Below, piece by piece: positions 1 through 7,808 of a stretch of DNA of 64,000 bases. The DNA comes from Novosphingobium percolationis (GTDB taxonomy: Bacteria > Pseudomonadota > Alphaproteobacteria > Sphingomonadales > Sphingomonadaceae). The notes under the pieces are model-generated. The model was not told where the DNA came from. It saw nothing but the letters and a program-made list of their open reading frames with translations, and searched no databases. Made by a program: the position numbers and the translations under genes. The stretch lies in contig NZ_JAILYM010000004.1 in assembly GCF_020179425.1 (NCBI RefSeq), forward strand, positions 1-64,000. The letters run 5' to 3'. The first letter of the stretch is position 1. Each line of letters opens with the position of its first letter.

Positions 1-185
1 CAAACGGCCAGTTACAGGCAAAATGTTGTTAGCACATCCGGTTTTGCCCCCAAACCCACGCCTAGCAAAATCAAATACTTACCAGCTCGCGTTCCCTGCG
101 TGTTCCGCCGGCACTGTTCAACTTGGGCCTAACGGCCGTTGGTACAGAACCGATGATTTTGCTTGGGAAAGCACCTTAAGGAAGG
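1..185. other. intergenic, no feature recognised
   Basis: No convincing open frame, RNA fold or repeat was found between the window start and the tRNA gene. The sequence is less GC-rich than the rest of the window. It could hold the end of a transcription unit that begins outside the window. Confidence 0.4.
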
Positions 186-261
186 TGGTGCCGCTTAGGT
201 GACTCGAACACCTGACCCCATCATTACGAATGATGTGCTCTACCGGCTGAGCTAAAGCGGC
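186..261 (-). tRNA. tRNA-Thr (anticodon CGU)
   Basis: On the minus strand the 76-nt sequence folds as a cloverleaf. The acceptor arms GCCGCTT and AAGCGGC pair fully and are followed by discriminator A and an encoded CCA. The T loop reads GTTCGAGTC. The anticodon loop TTCGTAA, between complementary CATCA/TGATG arms, gives anticodon CGT, which reads ACG threonine codons. Confidence 0.95.
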
Positions 262-339
262 GTGCCTTGTGGGCAGGGGCGCGCTTTAGCCAGCAGGTCA
301 GGTGGTGGCAAGGGGTTTTGGCGCTGTTTTTTTGCGCCC

Positions 340-774
340 TCACCAGCTGCCGATGTTTTCCATGCTGGCCCAGGGTTCCTGCACCGGCAGGCGGCCCTTC
401 TGGAGCAGTTCGACCGAGATGCCGTCGGGCGACTTGACGAAGGCCATGTAGCCGTCACGCGGGGGGCGGTGGAGGGTATGGCCGGCATCAATCACGCGCT
501 GGCACGTGGCGTAGATGTCGTCGACCTCGAACGCGAGGTGGCCGAAGTTGCGTCCGCCGGCATAGGCCTCGCCCGCGCCGCCTTCGGGGGGCCAGTTGTA
601 GGTCAGTTCGACTTCGGCGATGCCTTCCTGACCGGGCGCGGCGAGGAAGATCAGGGTGAAGCGGCCCGCCTCGCTTTCGTGGCGGCGCACTTCTTCAAGC
701 CCAAGCAGGGCGAAGAAGGCAATCGTCGCATCCGGGTCGGTCACGCGGATCATCGAATGCAGGAACTTGGTCAC
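340..774 (-). CDS. gloA: lactoylglutathione lyase (glyoxalase I, VOC family)
   Basis: The 144-residue protein matches single-domain glyoxalase I, which isomerises the methylglyoxal-glutathione hemithioacetal to S-lactoylglutathione in the cytosol. The four expected metal ligands are visible: H6 (LHSMIR), E56 (VELTYNW), H79 (FGHLAF) and E122 (SVELLQ). I chose the GTG start at 774 because the family begins with the MxxLHTMLRV-like strand here and a purine-rich GAAAGAG lies about 9 nt upstream. The frame stays open further upstream, but that part looks like non-coding GC-rich sequence. The gene lies between tRNA-Thr and a strong terminator that ends the upstream porin gene, so it is probably transcribed alone. 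Confidence 0.9.
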   Translation of the reverse strand: MTKFLHSMIRVTDPDATIAFFALLGLEEVRRHESEAGRFTLIFLAAPGQEGIAEVELTYNWPPEGGAGEAYAGGRNFGHLAFEVDDIYATCQRVIDAGHTLHRPPRDGYMAFVKSPDGISVELLQKGRLPVQEPWASMENIGSW

Positions 775-826
775 GGGCGCACGCTCTTTCGTGGATGGAC
801 GTTCACGAGAGATAGAGCGGCCGCTG

Positions 827-866
827 AAAAAGCCAAGGGCCTGTGCCGCGATGCGGCACAGGCCCT
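827..866 (-). terminator. rho-independent terminator of the porin gene
   Basis: A perfect 14-bp stem (836-849 with 853-866, loop GAT) is followed on the minus strand, after four bases, by five T residues (827-831). It lies 26 bp past the stop codon of the TorF-like porin gene. Confidence 0.88.
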
Positions 867-892
867 GGTGTCCGGCGCAAATGCGCCTCGCG

Positions 893-1663
893 TCAGAAGG
901 TCGCGGTGAGCGAGACCACCGCGACGTCCTTGGCCGCGCGGTAGGTTTCGAACGACGAGGTGACCGGCTTGAGCGCCGCATCCTTCTTGCCGACATTGGT
1001 GCCGACCCACGAGACGTCGAGCGTCAGGTTCTTGTAGGTGGCGCCGACGCCGACCGAGTAGTCGAGGTATTGCTTGGTCCAGTCGAACGCGCCGCCGGTG
1101 TGGCCGAGGTGCGAGTGGACGGTCAGCGGCGTGTTGGGGATCGCGCCCGACAGCTCGCCATAGACGTAGGTATTCGAGTGCGTGGGATAGATGCGCAGGT
1201 TCTTCTGCGCGGGCGCGAAGTTCACGCCGGCCTTGGCGTTGACCGGGCCGACCGCGCCCGAAAGCGAGCCGTAGACTTCATAGTAATTGCCGCCCGGCGC
1301 ACCCGGATAGAGGTAGCCATAGACGCCGACGTCGGCGTTGATGCCGCTGCTGCCCAGCGCATGGGCGAAGCCGCCGTAGACGTCGATCTCGGTGCCGCCG
1401 ATGTTCACCGCGCTGTTACCCGCAGTGGCGCTGGAGCCCCAGGTGGAAACGTAGAAGCCCGAGCTGTGCGAGATCGTGATCGCGCCCTGCACCGCCGGCT
1501 TGTTGTCCGACTGGGCGATGCCGCGGAAGCGGTACTGGCTGACGACGGCCGCAGAGCCGGTGATCTTGATGTCGCTCGGCGGAGCGGTCTCGTCGGCCAT
1601 CGCAGGCGTGGCGACGGCGACAAAGAGGGTCGAGGCCAGGAGGGCCTTGATGGACGTGCGCAT
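893..1663 (-). CDS. TorF family putative outer-membrane porin
   Basis: The 256-residue protein starts with a signal peptide (MRTSIKALLASTLFVAVATP, cleavage probably after AMA near residue 23). It then shows the pattern of the TorF/TIGR02001 group, with an early SQYRFRGIAQSDNKPAVQ segment and alternating beta strands, and ends in a phenylalanine as outer-membrane barrels do. The substrate is unknown. The ATG at 1663 is preceded by AAGGAAAG at good distance and is the only start that gives a signal peptide. A strong terminator follows, so this is a single-gene unit. Divergent transcription with the phosphatase gene leaves a 259-bp shared upstream region. Confidence 0.85.
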   Translation of the reverse strand: MRTSIKALLASTLFVAVATPAMADETAPPSDIKITGSAAVVSQYRFRGIAQSDNKPAVQGAITISHSSGFYVSTWGSSATAGNSAVNIGGTEIDVYGGFAHALGSSGINADVGVYGYLYPGAPGGNYYEVYGSLSGAVGPVNAKAGVNFAPAQKNLRIYPTHSNTYVYGELSGAIPNTPLTVHSHLGHTGGAFDWTKQYLDYSVGVGATYKNLTLDVSWVGTNVGKKDAALKPVTSSFETYRAAKDVAVVSLTATF

Positions 1664-1922
1664 GGTCTTTCCTTTTCTAGGTCTTGACGCGTCGTCCCAC
1701 CTGCGCCGGAAGCGCCATCCTCTGTAATCCTCCACGCTGGGGATACGGGACGGCTTTGGTTCCGGCAGAGCTACAGGTGCCGTGTCATGTTGCAGCGCAC
1801 AAGCAAAATGTGTCCGAATATTTCCGGCTTGCTTCGGAATGTGGCATTTTCGCACCACGTGGGCGCAACCGCTTGTGCAGTGCGGCACAATGGTCCTATC
1901 TGGTACGTGTTAACACGCCACC
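1664..1922. promoter_or_regulatory. divergent upstream region with a 12-bp palindrome
   Basis: This 259-bp gap must hold the promoters of the porin (minus) and the phosphatase (plus). A perfect palindrome, CGTGTTAACACG, spans 1906-1917, six bases before the phosphatase start. Two looser inverted repeats are present: TTGTGC/GCACAA (1873-1878, 1885-1890) and TCCGAA/TTCGGA (1813-1818, 1833-1838). The site before the start codon could block initiation or ribosome access. No promoter hexamers were clear enough to call. Confidence 0.45.
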
Positions 1923-2708
1923 ATGCTGAAGAAGCTCCGCTCCCTCCTCTCCGGCCAGCCTGACGCGCCGGCGATCATTCCCACCATTCCGGCGGGCCAG
2001 CGGATCTATGCCATCGGCGACGTGCATGGCCGACTCGACTTGTTCGAGGACCTGATCGCGCGGATCGACGCGGACGACGCGGCACGCGAAAGCGCCGACA
2101 CCACGGTGATCCTGCTGGGCGATCTGGTCGATCGCGGCCCCGATAGTGCCGGCGTGGTGCGCCGCGCGCGCGAATGGGCGACGCAGCGCCATGTGCGCGC
2201 GATCGCGGGCAACCACGAGGAGATGTTCCTCGGCAGCTTCGATCGCGACGACACGCTGCGTCACTTCCTGCGCCACGGCGGACGTGAGACGCTGCTGAGC
2301 TACATGGACTACGACACTTATGCGCGCACCACCATCGAGGAACTGCGCGCGATGCTGCCCGACGTGGTGCCGGATGAGGACGTCGCCTACATGCGGGCCA
2401 TGGAGGATGCCATCCGCATCGGCGACTATCTGTTCGTCCATGCCGGCATCCGTCCCGGCGTGCCGGTCGAGGAACAGCAGACGGCGGACCTGCGCTGGAT
2501 CCGGCGGGAGTTCATCGAAGATCGGGCGCCGCGCGATTTCGTGGTGGTTCACGGCCATACCATCGCCGACGAACCCGAACTGCGGCCCACGCGCATCGGC
2601 ATCGATACCGGCGCTTTCGCCTCGGGCCGCCTGACCGCGATCGGGCTGGAAGGCACGGCGCGCTGGCTGCTGTGCGCCGAGCGCCTGCCGGAAGACCAGC
2701 CCGCCTGA
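1923..2708 (+). CDS. metallophosphoesterase, PPP family serine/threonine phosphatase
   Basis: The 261-residue cytosolic protein carries the PPP signature blocks in order: GDVHG at 32-36, GDLVDRG at 66-72 and GNHE at 96-99, with later VHAG and HGH histidines that complete the two-metal site. It resembles bacterial PrpA/PrpB-like or phage lambda-type protein phosphatases and the diadenosine tetraphosphatase relatives, so the substrate may be a phosphoprotein or a dinucleotide polyphosphate. There is no signal peptide. It is followed by 332 bp of AT-richer spacer before the TonB-dependent receptor, so the two are probably not one operon. Confidence 0.85.
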   Translation: MLKKLRSLLSGQPDAPAIIPTIPAGQRIYAIGDVHGRLDLFEDLIARIDADDAARESADTTVILLGDLVDRGPDSAGVVRRAREWATQRHVRAIAGNHEEMFLGSFDRDDTLRHFLRHGGRETLLSYMDYDTYARTTIEELRAMLPDVVPDEDVAYMRAMEDAIRIGDYLFVHAGIRPGVPVEEQQTADLRWIRREFIEDRAPRDFVVVHGHTIADEPELRPTRIGIDTGAFASGRLTAIGLEGTARWLLCAERLPEDQPA

Positions 2709-3040
2709 GGCCACCGGCACGCTACCTTATCCCAGGATATAAATAGATATTTAAGGCTGCATCCCCCAGCTTTCCGGGCCGCGTTGCAGCATGGCCACAC
2801 CCGCATCAAGAGTCTGAAACAGATCGATATTTTGAAATAATATATCGCAGTGCAGCACACATACTTTCGTTTATTTCGAGGCCGCCGCCACCCGCCCGCA
2901 GCGCCACCCGAAGCTGTCATTTTAGTGTCATCGGAAACCGTTTTGACGCCCTTGCCCCTGCGAGATAGTCGCAGCCGGGTTCGCACCAAGACCGGCCAGG
3001 CGTCGCCCTCCCGCGCCCGGCCCAGCAAACGGGGTTTCCG
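2709..3040 (+). promoter_or_regulatory. AT-rich leader of the TonB-dependent receptor gene
   Basis: The 332-bp gap holds no gene. It has two AT-rich blocks (about 2738-2755 and 2820-2880), the second with an inverted repeat CGATAT/ATATCG at 2825-2830 and 2842-2847. The Pho box described separately lies at 2914-2931. No riboswitch-like fold was recognised, and in particular the conserved core of a cobalamin riboswitch is absent. Confidence 0.55.
2914..2931 (+). promoter_or_regulatory. Pho box (PhoB-binding direct repeat)
   Basis: The sequence CTGTCAT-TTTA-GTGTCAT is a 7-bp direct repeat with a 4-bp AT spacer. It differs by one base from the classical PhoB recognition unit CTGTCAT-N4-CTGTCAT. 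It sits 110 bp before the receptor's start codon, where a box replacing the -35 element would allow transcription to start near 2955. Confidence 0.7.
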
Positions 3041-5554
3041 ATGCAACGCAATTTCCTCCTCGCCGCCAGCGCGCTCGCGATCGTCGCGGGCGGCCAGACC
3101 GCACAGGCGCAATCGACCGGATCGGCCGATGTCGAGGACGCCATCGTCGTCACCGGCGCGCGCGGCGAGACCGCCGTCAATGGCATCAAGGCGCCCGACA
3201 CCCCCAAGGCCAAGGCCGTGCTGACGCAGGAGCTGATCGCGCGCCAGAACCCCGGCAAGGCGATCTTCGACACGATCAACATCGTGCCCGGCGTCAACTT
3301 CACCAGCACCGACCCCTACGGCGCGGGCGGCGGCAACCTGCGCATCCGCGGCTTCGACGGCGCGCGTATCTCTGCCACGTTCGACGGCATTCAGGTCAAC
3401 GATTCGGGCAACTACGCGCTCTACACCAACCAGCAGCTCGATTCGGAGCTGATCGAGCAGGTCAACATCAACTTCGGCGCGACCGACGTGGACAGCCCGA
3501 CCGCCAGCGCCGCCGGCGGCACGGTCAACTACCGCACGCGCCTGCCCAAGCAGGACCTTGGCGCCACCTTCAACTACTCGCACGGCACTTATGACTACAA
3601 TCGCGTGTTCGGCGCGATCGACACCGGCGAGATCGGCCCCTGGGGCACGCGCGCCTTCGTGGCAGCGAGCAACACCCGCTACGACCAGTTCCGTGGGCCG
3701 GGCGAGATCAGGAAGACGCAGTACAACGCGCGCATCTACCAGCCGCTGGGCGGCAATGGCGATTTCGTTTCGATCGCCGGGCACTACAACCAGAACCGCA
3801 ACAACTTCTATCGCCGCGTCGGCGTGAACGACATGCGCACGCTGCTGGGCACCGACACGGTTCCCGTGACCGGCTCGATCACGCCTGCGACCCCGCTCGA
3901 CCTGTCGAAGATCAGCTCGTCGCAGTACGATACGCTGTTCGGCTACAACAACGACGCTTCGTGCACGCTGGGGCCGAAGGGCGAAGTGCCCGCTGCGGCG
4001 ACCGGCACGTGCGGGGGATATTACGGCCTGTCGATCAACCCGTCGGATACGGGCAACCTGCGCTTCAATTCGCGCTTCACGCTGGCGAGCAACCTGATCC
4101 TGACGGTCGACGCCAGCTACCAGTACACGCTGGCCAATGGCGGCGGCAGCTCGGTCTTTGCCGAAAGCGATGCGGCGGCGGGCACCAATGGCGCCTACAA
4201 CCGCCAGGGCAGCCGCCTGGGCGCGGGTGTCGCGGCGGGCGCGGACCTCAACGGCGATGGCGACCTGTCGGACTTCGTGCGGCTCTACTTCCCGTCGAAC
4301 ACGCGCACGCACCGCATCGGCGGCACCGCATCGCTGCGCTGGGACATCGAGCCGGGCCAGACCGTGCGCCTTGCCTATACCTATGATCGCGCGCGCCACC
4401 GCCAGACGGGCGAAGCGGGCTACCTGCAGAGCAACGGCAACCCGCTCGACGATTTCGGCGGCATTTCGGCGGGCGCGGCGGCGGTCGATGCGGCGGGCAA
4501 CGTCATCCAGAAGCGCGACCGCCTGTCCTATGCGATCCTGCATCAGGTGGCGGGCGAATATGTCGGCCACTTCGCCGATGACGCGCTGACCTTGCAGCTC
4601 GGCGTGCGCGCGCCGTTCTTCAAGCGCAACCTGACCAACAACTGCTGGACCATCGCGGGCAGTTCGAACGACGCCTATTGCACCAGCGAGAGCGCGGCCA
4701 CGGTCGCCGCGAAGTACCCGGCCTATGCCGCCCCGTACAAGGGCCGCACGGTCAGCTACAACACCGTGCTGCCGAACGCGGGCTTCGTCTACAAGGTGAC
4801 GCCCGCCGTCAGCGTGTTCGGCAACTTCAGCCAGGGCTTCTCCGCCCCGCGCACCGACAACCTCTATGCGTTCGACGGCGTGAAGATCCAGCCGACCATC
4901 GACGTGAAGCCGGAGCGCACCAACTCGTTCGACCTTGGCCTGCGCTATGGCTCAGGCAAGGTGCAGGCGCAGCTTTCCGGCTGGTACATCGGCTACAAGA
5001 ACCGCATCATCTCCTCGCAGGTGCTGCTGGAAGACGGTTCTTCGCTCAACATCGACCGCAACGTCGGGCGCGTGAAGAGCTATGGCGTCGATGCCAGCGT
5101 CGCGTTCAAGCCGGTGGACATGGTCTCGCTCTACGCCTTCGGGTCGTGGATCAGCGCCAAGCTGCAGGACAACGTGCTCGATGCCGCAGGCAACGTCAGC
5201 TCGGCCACCAAGGACAAGTTCGTGGCCGAAACGCCCAAGTGGCAGGTCGGCGGGCGCGTGCAGTTCGATCTCGATCCGGTGTCGGTGGGCGTGCAGGGCA
5301 AGTATGTCGGCAAGCGCTACCTGACCGACATCAACGACGTGATCGCGCCGAGCTACACCACGGTGGATCTCGATGCGCGCTATCGCATCGGCAAGATCGG
5401 GCGCGGTTCGGCGTGGCTGCAGCTCAACGTGATCAACCTGTTCGACAAGCAGTACTTCGCCAACCTGTCTACCCAGCCGCAGGCTTCGAACAACCCGCAG
5501 GTCGAATTCGGCGCGCCGCGCACGATCGTCGGGTCGATCAACCTCGACTTCTGA
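3041..5554 (+). CDS. TonB-dependent outer-membrane receptor
   Basis: The 837-residue protein has a signal peptide (MQRNFLLAASALAIVAGGQT, cleavage near AQAQ at 24), a TonB-box-like DAIVVTGA stretch, then a plug domain (about 55-170) with the typical LRIRGFDG motif and a GGTVNYRTR end. A 22-strand barrel ends in NLDF with the terminal aromatic residue. Such receptors import scarce ligands across the outer membrane with energy from TonB-ExbBD. The ligand cannot be read from sequence. The Pho box upstream suggests induction by phosphate starvation and hence a phosphorus-containing ligand, but this is inference. A hairpin follows the stop codon. Confidence 0.92.
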   Translation: MQRNFLLAASALAIVAGGQTAQAQSTGSADVEDAIVVTGARGETAVNGIKAPDTPKAKAVLTQELIARQNPGKAIFDTINIVPGVNFTSTDPYGAGGGNLRIRGFDGARISATFDGIQVNDSGNYALYTNQQLDSELIEQVNINFGATDVDSPTASAAGGTVNYRTRLPKQDLGATFNYSHGTYDYNRVFGAIDTGEIGPWGTRAFVAASNTRYDQFRGPGEIRKTQYNARIYQPLGGNGDFVSIAGHYNQNRNNFYRRVGVNDMRTLLGTDTVPVTGSITPATPLDLSKISSSQYDTLFGYNNDASCTLGPKGEVPAAATGTCGGYYGLSINPSDTGNLRFNSRFTLASNLILTVDASYQYTLANGGGSSVFAESDAAAGTNGAYNRQGSRLGAGVAAGADLNGDGDLSDFVRLYFPSNTRTHRIGGTASLRWDIEPGQTVRLAYTYDRARHRQTGEAGYLQSNGNPLDDFGGISAGAAAVDAAGNVIQKRDRLSYAILHQVAGEYVGHFADDALTLQLGVRAPFFKRNLTNNCWTIAGSSNDAYCTSESAATVAAKYPAYAAPYKGRTVSYNTVLPNAGFVYKVTPAVSVFGNFSQGFSAPRTDNLYAFDGVKIQPTIDVKPERTNSFDLGLRYGSGKVQAQLSGWYIGYKNRIISSQVLLEDGSSLNIDRNVGRVKSYGVDASVAFKPVDMVSLYAFGSWISAKLQDNVLDAAGNVSSATKDKFVAETPKWQVGGRVQFDLDPVSVGVQGKYVGKRYLTDINDVIAPSYTTVDLDARYRIGKIGRGSAWLQLNVINLFDKQYFANLSTQPQASNNPQVEFGAPRTIVGSINLDF

Positions 5555-5563
5555 GGACCGGGG

Positions 5564-5593
5564 GGCGCGCTGTGTCCATTTGCACAGCGCGCC
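5564..5593 (+). terminator. hairpin after the receptor gene
   Basis: A perfect 11-bp stem (GGCGCGCTGTG 5564-5574 with 5583-5593, 8-base loop) begins 9 bp after the receptor stop codon. No T tract follows, so it may act as a 3' stabiliser or a U-less terminator. Confidence 0.6.
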
Positions 5594-5599
5594 GCATCG

Positions 5600-5740
5600 C
5601 CCTTGCATAGTCGTACGTAGAACGGCGCAGTGCGGGGGCCACCCCAATGGATTACCCTGTCGCCACGGAACTTCCGGCGGGACAGGCGTACACCTTAGCC
5701 GGAACGGGGGCCGTCTCTTGTCGGGGCGGCCCCCGCTTTC
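5600..5740 (+). ncRNA. candidate small structured RNA (unassigned)
   Basis: Between the receptor and mtgA, about 140 bp carries several nested complementarities: a short GGGGG/CCCC hairpin at about 5634-5645, a long imperfect stem joining CCTGTCGCC (about 5656) to GGCGGGACAGG (about 5676), and a terminator-like 9-bp stem CGGGGGCCG/CGGCCCCCG (5705-5713, 5727-5735) followed by CTTTCGTT. It could be a small RNA, or simply the 3' region of the two convergent genes. I recognise no known family. Confidence 0.25.
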
Positions 5741-5747
5741 GTTCAGG

Positions 5748-6464
5748 TCACCGATAGACGCAGCCATCGTAGTCGCCGCGCACGACATTGACCCGCGCGG
5801 CGATGGCGTTGCCATGGCGGCGGGTAAAGCCGCTGGCGCCGACGACTTCGCGCTTCTTGGGCGCGGGGAACGCCGCCGCGATTCGCGCCGCCTCCACCCG
5901 GCTGAGGCTGGCCGCGCCCTTGTTGTAGTAGCGCTGTGCCCCCGCTTCGACACCATAGGTGCCAATCCCAGTCTCCGCGACGTTGAGGTAGACTTCCATG
6001 ATCCGCCGCTTGCCCCAGATCTGTTCGATCAGCAGCGTGAACCAGGCCTCCAGCCCTTTGCGGAAATAGCCGCCACCCTGCCACAGGAACACGTTCTTCG
6101 CGGTTTGCTGGCTGATGGTGGAGCCGCCCCGAATACGCCCGCCTTGCAGGTTGCGCTGGAAGGCCTTCTGCATGGCGTCGGTATCAAAGCCCGAATGGCT
6201 GCAGAACTTCGAATCCTCGCCCGCAATGGCCGCATCGACCATGTTGCGGTCGATCGCCGAAAGGCTGGTCCAGTCCTTGGTCGCCCCGTTGGGGTCCATC
6301 GCCATGGTCAGCGTATAGGGCACCGGCACGAACTTGTAGACCAGCGTCAGGCCGACCGACACGGCGAGGAAGATCACGATACCCCGGCCGATCCACCAGC
6401 CGAGGCGATAGGCGAAGCCGCGGGACTTCGTCGGGCGGGAGGGGCTGAGCGCTTTGGAAACCAT
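5748..6464 (-). CDS. mtgA: monofunctional biosynthetic peptidoglycan transglycosylase
   Basis: The 238-residue protein has one N-terminal membrane helix (about 27-47) and a family 51 glycosyltransferase domain with the hallmark blocks EDSKFCSHSGFD (catalytic Glu), GGSTISQQTAKN and WGKRRIMEVYLN. It polymerises lipid II glycan chains on the outer face of the inner membrane and has no transpeptidase domain. The length is normal for MtgA. The gene is convergent with the receptor and divergent from a small membrane protein gene. Confidence 0.95.
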   Translation of the reverse strand: MVSKALSPSRPTKSRGFAYRLGWWIGRGIVIFLAVSVGLTLVYKFVPVPYTLTMAMDPNGATKDWTSLSAIDRNMVDAAIAGEDSKFCSHSGFDTDAMQKAFQRNLQGGRIRGGSTISQQTAKNVFLWQGGGYFRKGLEAWFTLLIEQIWGKRRIMEVYLNVAETGIGTYGVEAGAQRYYNKGAASLSRVEAARIAAAFPAPKKREVVGASGFTRRHGNAIAARVNVVRGDYDGCVYR

Positions 6465-6550
6465 CCCCGCAATTAGCCATGCCCGCGCCCTCCAATCAAT
6501 CCGGCAACGCCCGCTTGCCCACGTCCTTGGCGCGGCCTATTCCCCCCACC

Positions 6551-6745
6551 ATGCCCAAGACTTCCTCGACCCGCATCTGGACAATCTTCATCGCCGCTTC
6601 GCTCGGCCTGCTGGGGCTGCTGCTGCTGCCCGCAGCAGACGATGGCTTCAACCGGACGGTGGTGATCTCGCAAGTCGTGCTGTGGCTGGGGGTGACCCTG
6701 ATCTGCGGGCTGGGGCTGCGGCTCTACCTGAAAGCTGGCGCCTGA
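6551..6745 (+). CDS. small two-helix membrane protein, unknown function
   Basis: The frame encodes 64 residues beginning MPKTSSTRIW. It has two hydrophobic segments, IFIAASLGLLGLLLLPA (about 9-26) and VVISQVVLWLGVTLICGLGL (about 37-57), joined by a short acidic loop. I recognise no family. An alternative ATG at 6479 in the same frame would add 24 mostly polar residues, but the shorter form starts right before the first helix. No clear ribosome binding site precedes either start. It lies between mtgA and the rpoH terminator. Confidence 0.55.
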   Translation: MPKTSSTRIWTIFIAASLGLLGLLLLPAADDGFNRTVVISQVVLWLGVTLICGLGLRLYLKAGA

Positions 6746-6750
6746 AACGC

Positions 6751-6785
6751 GGAACGGCCGGAGTCTCCCCCGGCCGTTCCTGTTT
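6751..6785. terminator. terminator between convergent small ORF and rpoH
   Basis: A perfect 11-bp stem (GGAACGGCCGG 6751-6761 with 6770-6780, 8-base loop) lies between the 3' ends of the small membrane protein gene and rpoH. On the plus strand it is followed by TGTTTG. It probably serves both directions. Confidence 0.75.
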
Positions 6786-6803
6786 GAAAGGGCAGGAATT
6801 CGC

Positions 6804-7706
6804 TCAGCCGACGGCCAGCAGCCTGCGTTCACCGGCGATCTTCTGGATCGCCTTCTGCAGCTTTTCGAAGGCGCGCACCTCGATCTGGCGCACGCGCTCG
6901 CGGCTGACGTTGTAGACCTGGCTCAGCTCCTCGAGCGTCTTGGGTTCGTCGACGAGGCGACGGTCGGTGAGGATGTGGCGCTCGCGATCGTTGAGGCTTT
7001 CCATCGCCTCGACCAGCAGTTCGTGCCGCACCTGAGCCTCTTCGGCGTCGGCCACGGTTTCGTCCTGCAGCGGGCGATCATCGGTCAACCAGTCCTGCCA
7101 GGAGCCTTCGCCATCCTCGCGCATCGAGACGTTGAGCGACGCATCGCCGCCCATCATCATGCGCCGGTTCATGTTGACCACTTCCTGCTCAGGAACGCCC
7201 AAGTCGGTCGCGATCTTGCGCACGTCGTCCGGATGCAGGTCGGTATCCTCGAAGGCTTCGAGGTTCTTCTTCATCCGGCGCAGGTTGAAGAACAGCTTCT
7301 TCTGCGCGGCAGTGGTGCCCATCTTCACGAGCGACCAGCTGCGCAGGATGAATTCCTGCATCGAAGCCTTGATCCACCACATGGCGTAGGTCGCCAGGCG
7401 GAAGCCCCGGTCGGGCTCGAACTTCTTGACGCCCTGCATCAGCCCGATGTTGCCTTCGCTGATCAGCTCGGACACCGGCAGGCCATAGCCGCGATAGCCC
7501 ATGGCAATCTTGGCCACGAGCCGAAGATGGCTGGTCACCAGTTGCGCAGCGGCCTGGGGATCCCCATGTTCCTGATATCGCTTAGCGAGCATGTATTCCT
7601 GCTCGGCCGTGAGGACCGGGAACTTGCGGATCTCGGAAAGATAGCGATTGAGGCTGGCTTCCCCGTTGAGCGCGGGGACGCTGGTCGCCTTGGTCTTCTC
7701 GCTCAC
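6804..7706 (-). CDS. rpoH: RNA polymerase heat-shock sigma factor RpoH (sigma-32)
   Basis: The 300-residue sigma factor shows region 2 (SEGNIGLMQGVKKFEPDRGF, TYAMWWIKASMQEFI), the RpoH box QKKLFFNLRRMKKN that separates sigma-32 from sigma-70 proteins, and region 4 with a VSRERVRQIEVRAFEKLQ helix-turn-helix. It directs RNA polymerase to chaperone and protease promoters. The GTG start at 7706 is preceded by AAGGAAG at 8 nt and gives the usual length. An in-frame start further up lacks such a site. Heat-shock targets clpX, clpP and tig lie 5-9 kb downstream but are separate units. Confidence 0.95.
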   Translation of the reverse strand: MSEKTKATSVPALNGEASLNRYLSEIRKFPVLTAEQEYMLAKRYQEHGDPQAAAQLVTSHLRLVAKIAMGYRGYGLPVSELISEGNIGLMQGVKKFEPDRGFRLATYAMWWIKASMQEFILRSWSLVKMGTTAAQKKLFFNLRRMKKNLEAFEDTDLHPDDVRKIATDLGVPEQEVVNMNRRMMMGGDASLNVSMREDGEGSWQDWLTDDRPLQDETVADAEEAQVRHELLVEAMESLNDRERHILTDRRLVDEPKTLEELSQVYNVSRERVRQIEVRAFEKLQKAIQKIAGERRLLAVG

Positions 7707-7808
7707 CTGAACACTTCCTTTCGTCGCGTCGGCACCCCGATGCCCAACCCCTAACGGGCGTCTGGCGGTGGGGCCACACATGGAATCTACGCGGGCTGAA
7801 ACTCTATA

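Noticed and set aside
656..1687. Plus-strand open frame covering the TorF-like porin gene
   Set aside because: It has no recognisable motif and crosses the strong minus-strand terminator. The porin on the minus strand has a signal peptide, a ribosome site and a terminal aromatic residue.
2709..3040. Cobalamin riboswitch before the TonB-dependent receptor
   Set aside because: The conserved B12-box-like core is absent, and the leader is explained better by a Pho box and an AT-rich promoter region.
2549..4570. Long open frame of over 600 codons on the minus strand opposite the TonB-dependent receptor
   Set aside because: Arg/Ala/Val-rich composition without any domain. It mirrors the codon bias of the real receptor gene on the plus strand.
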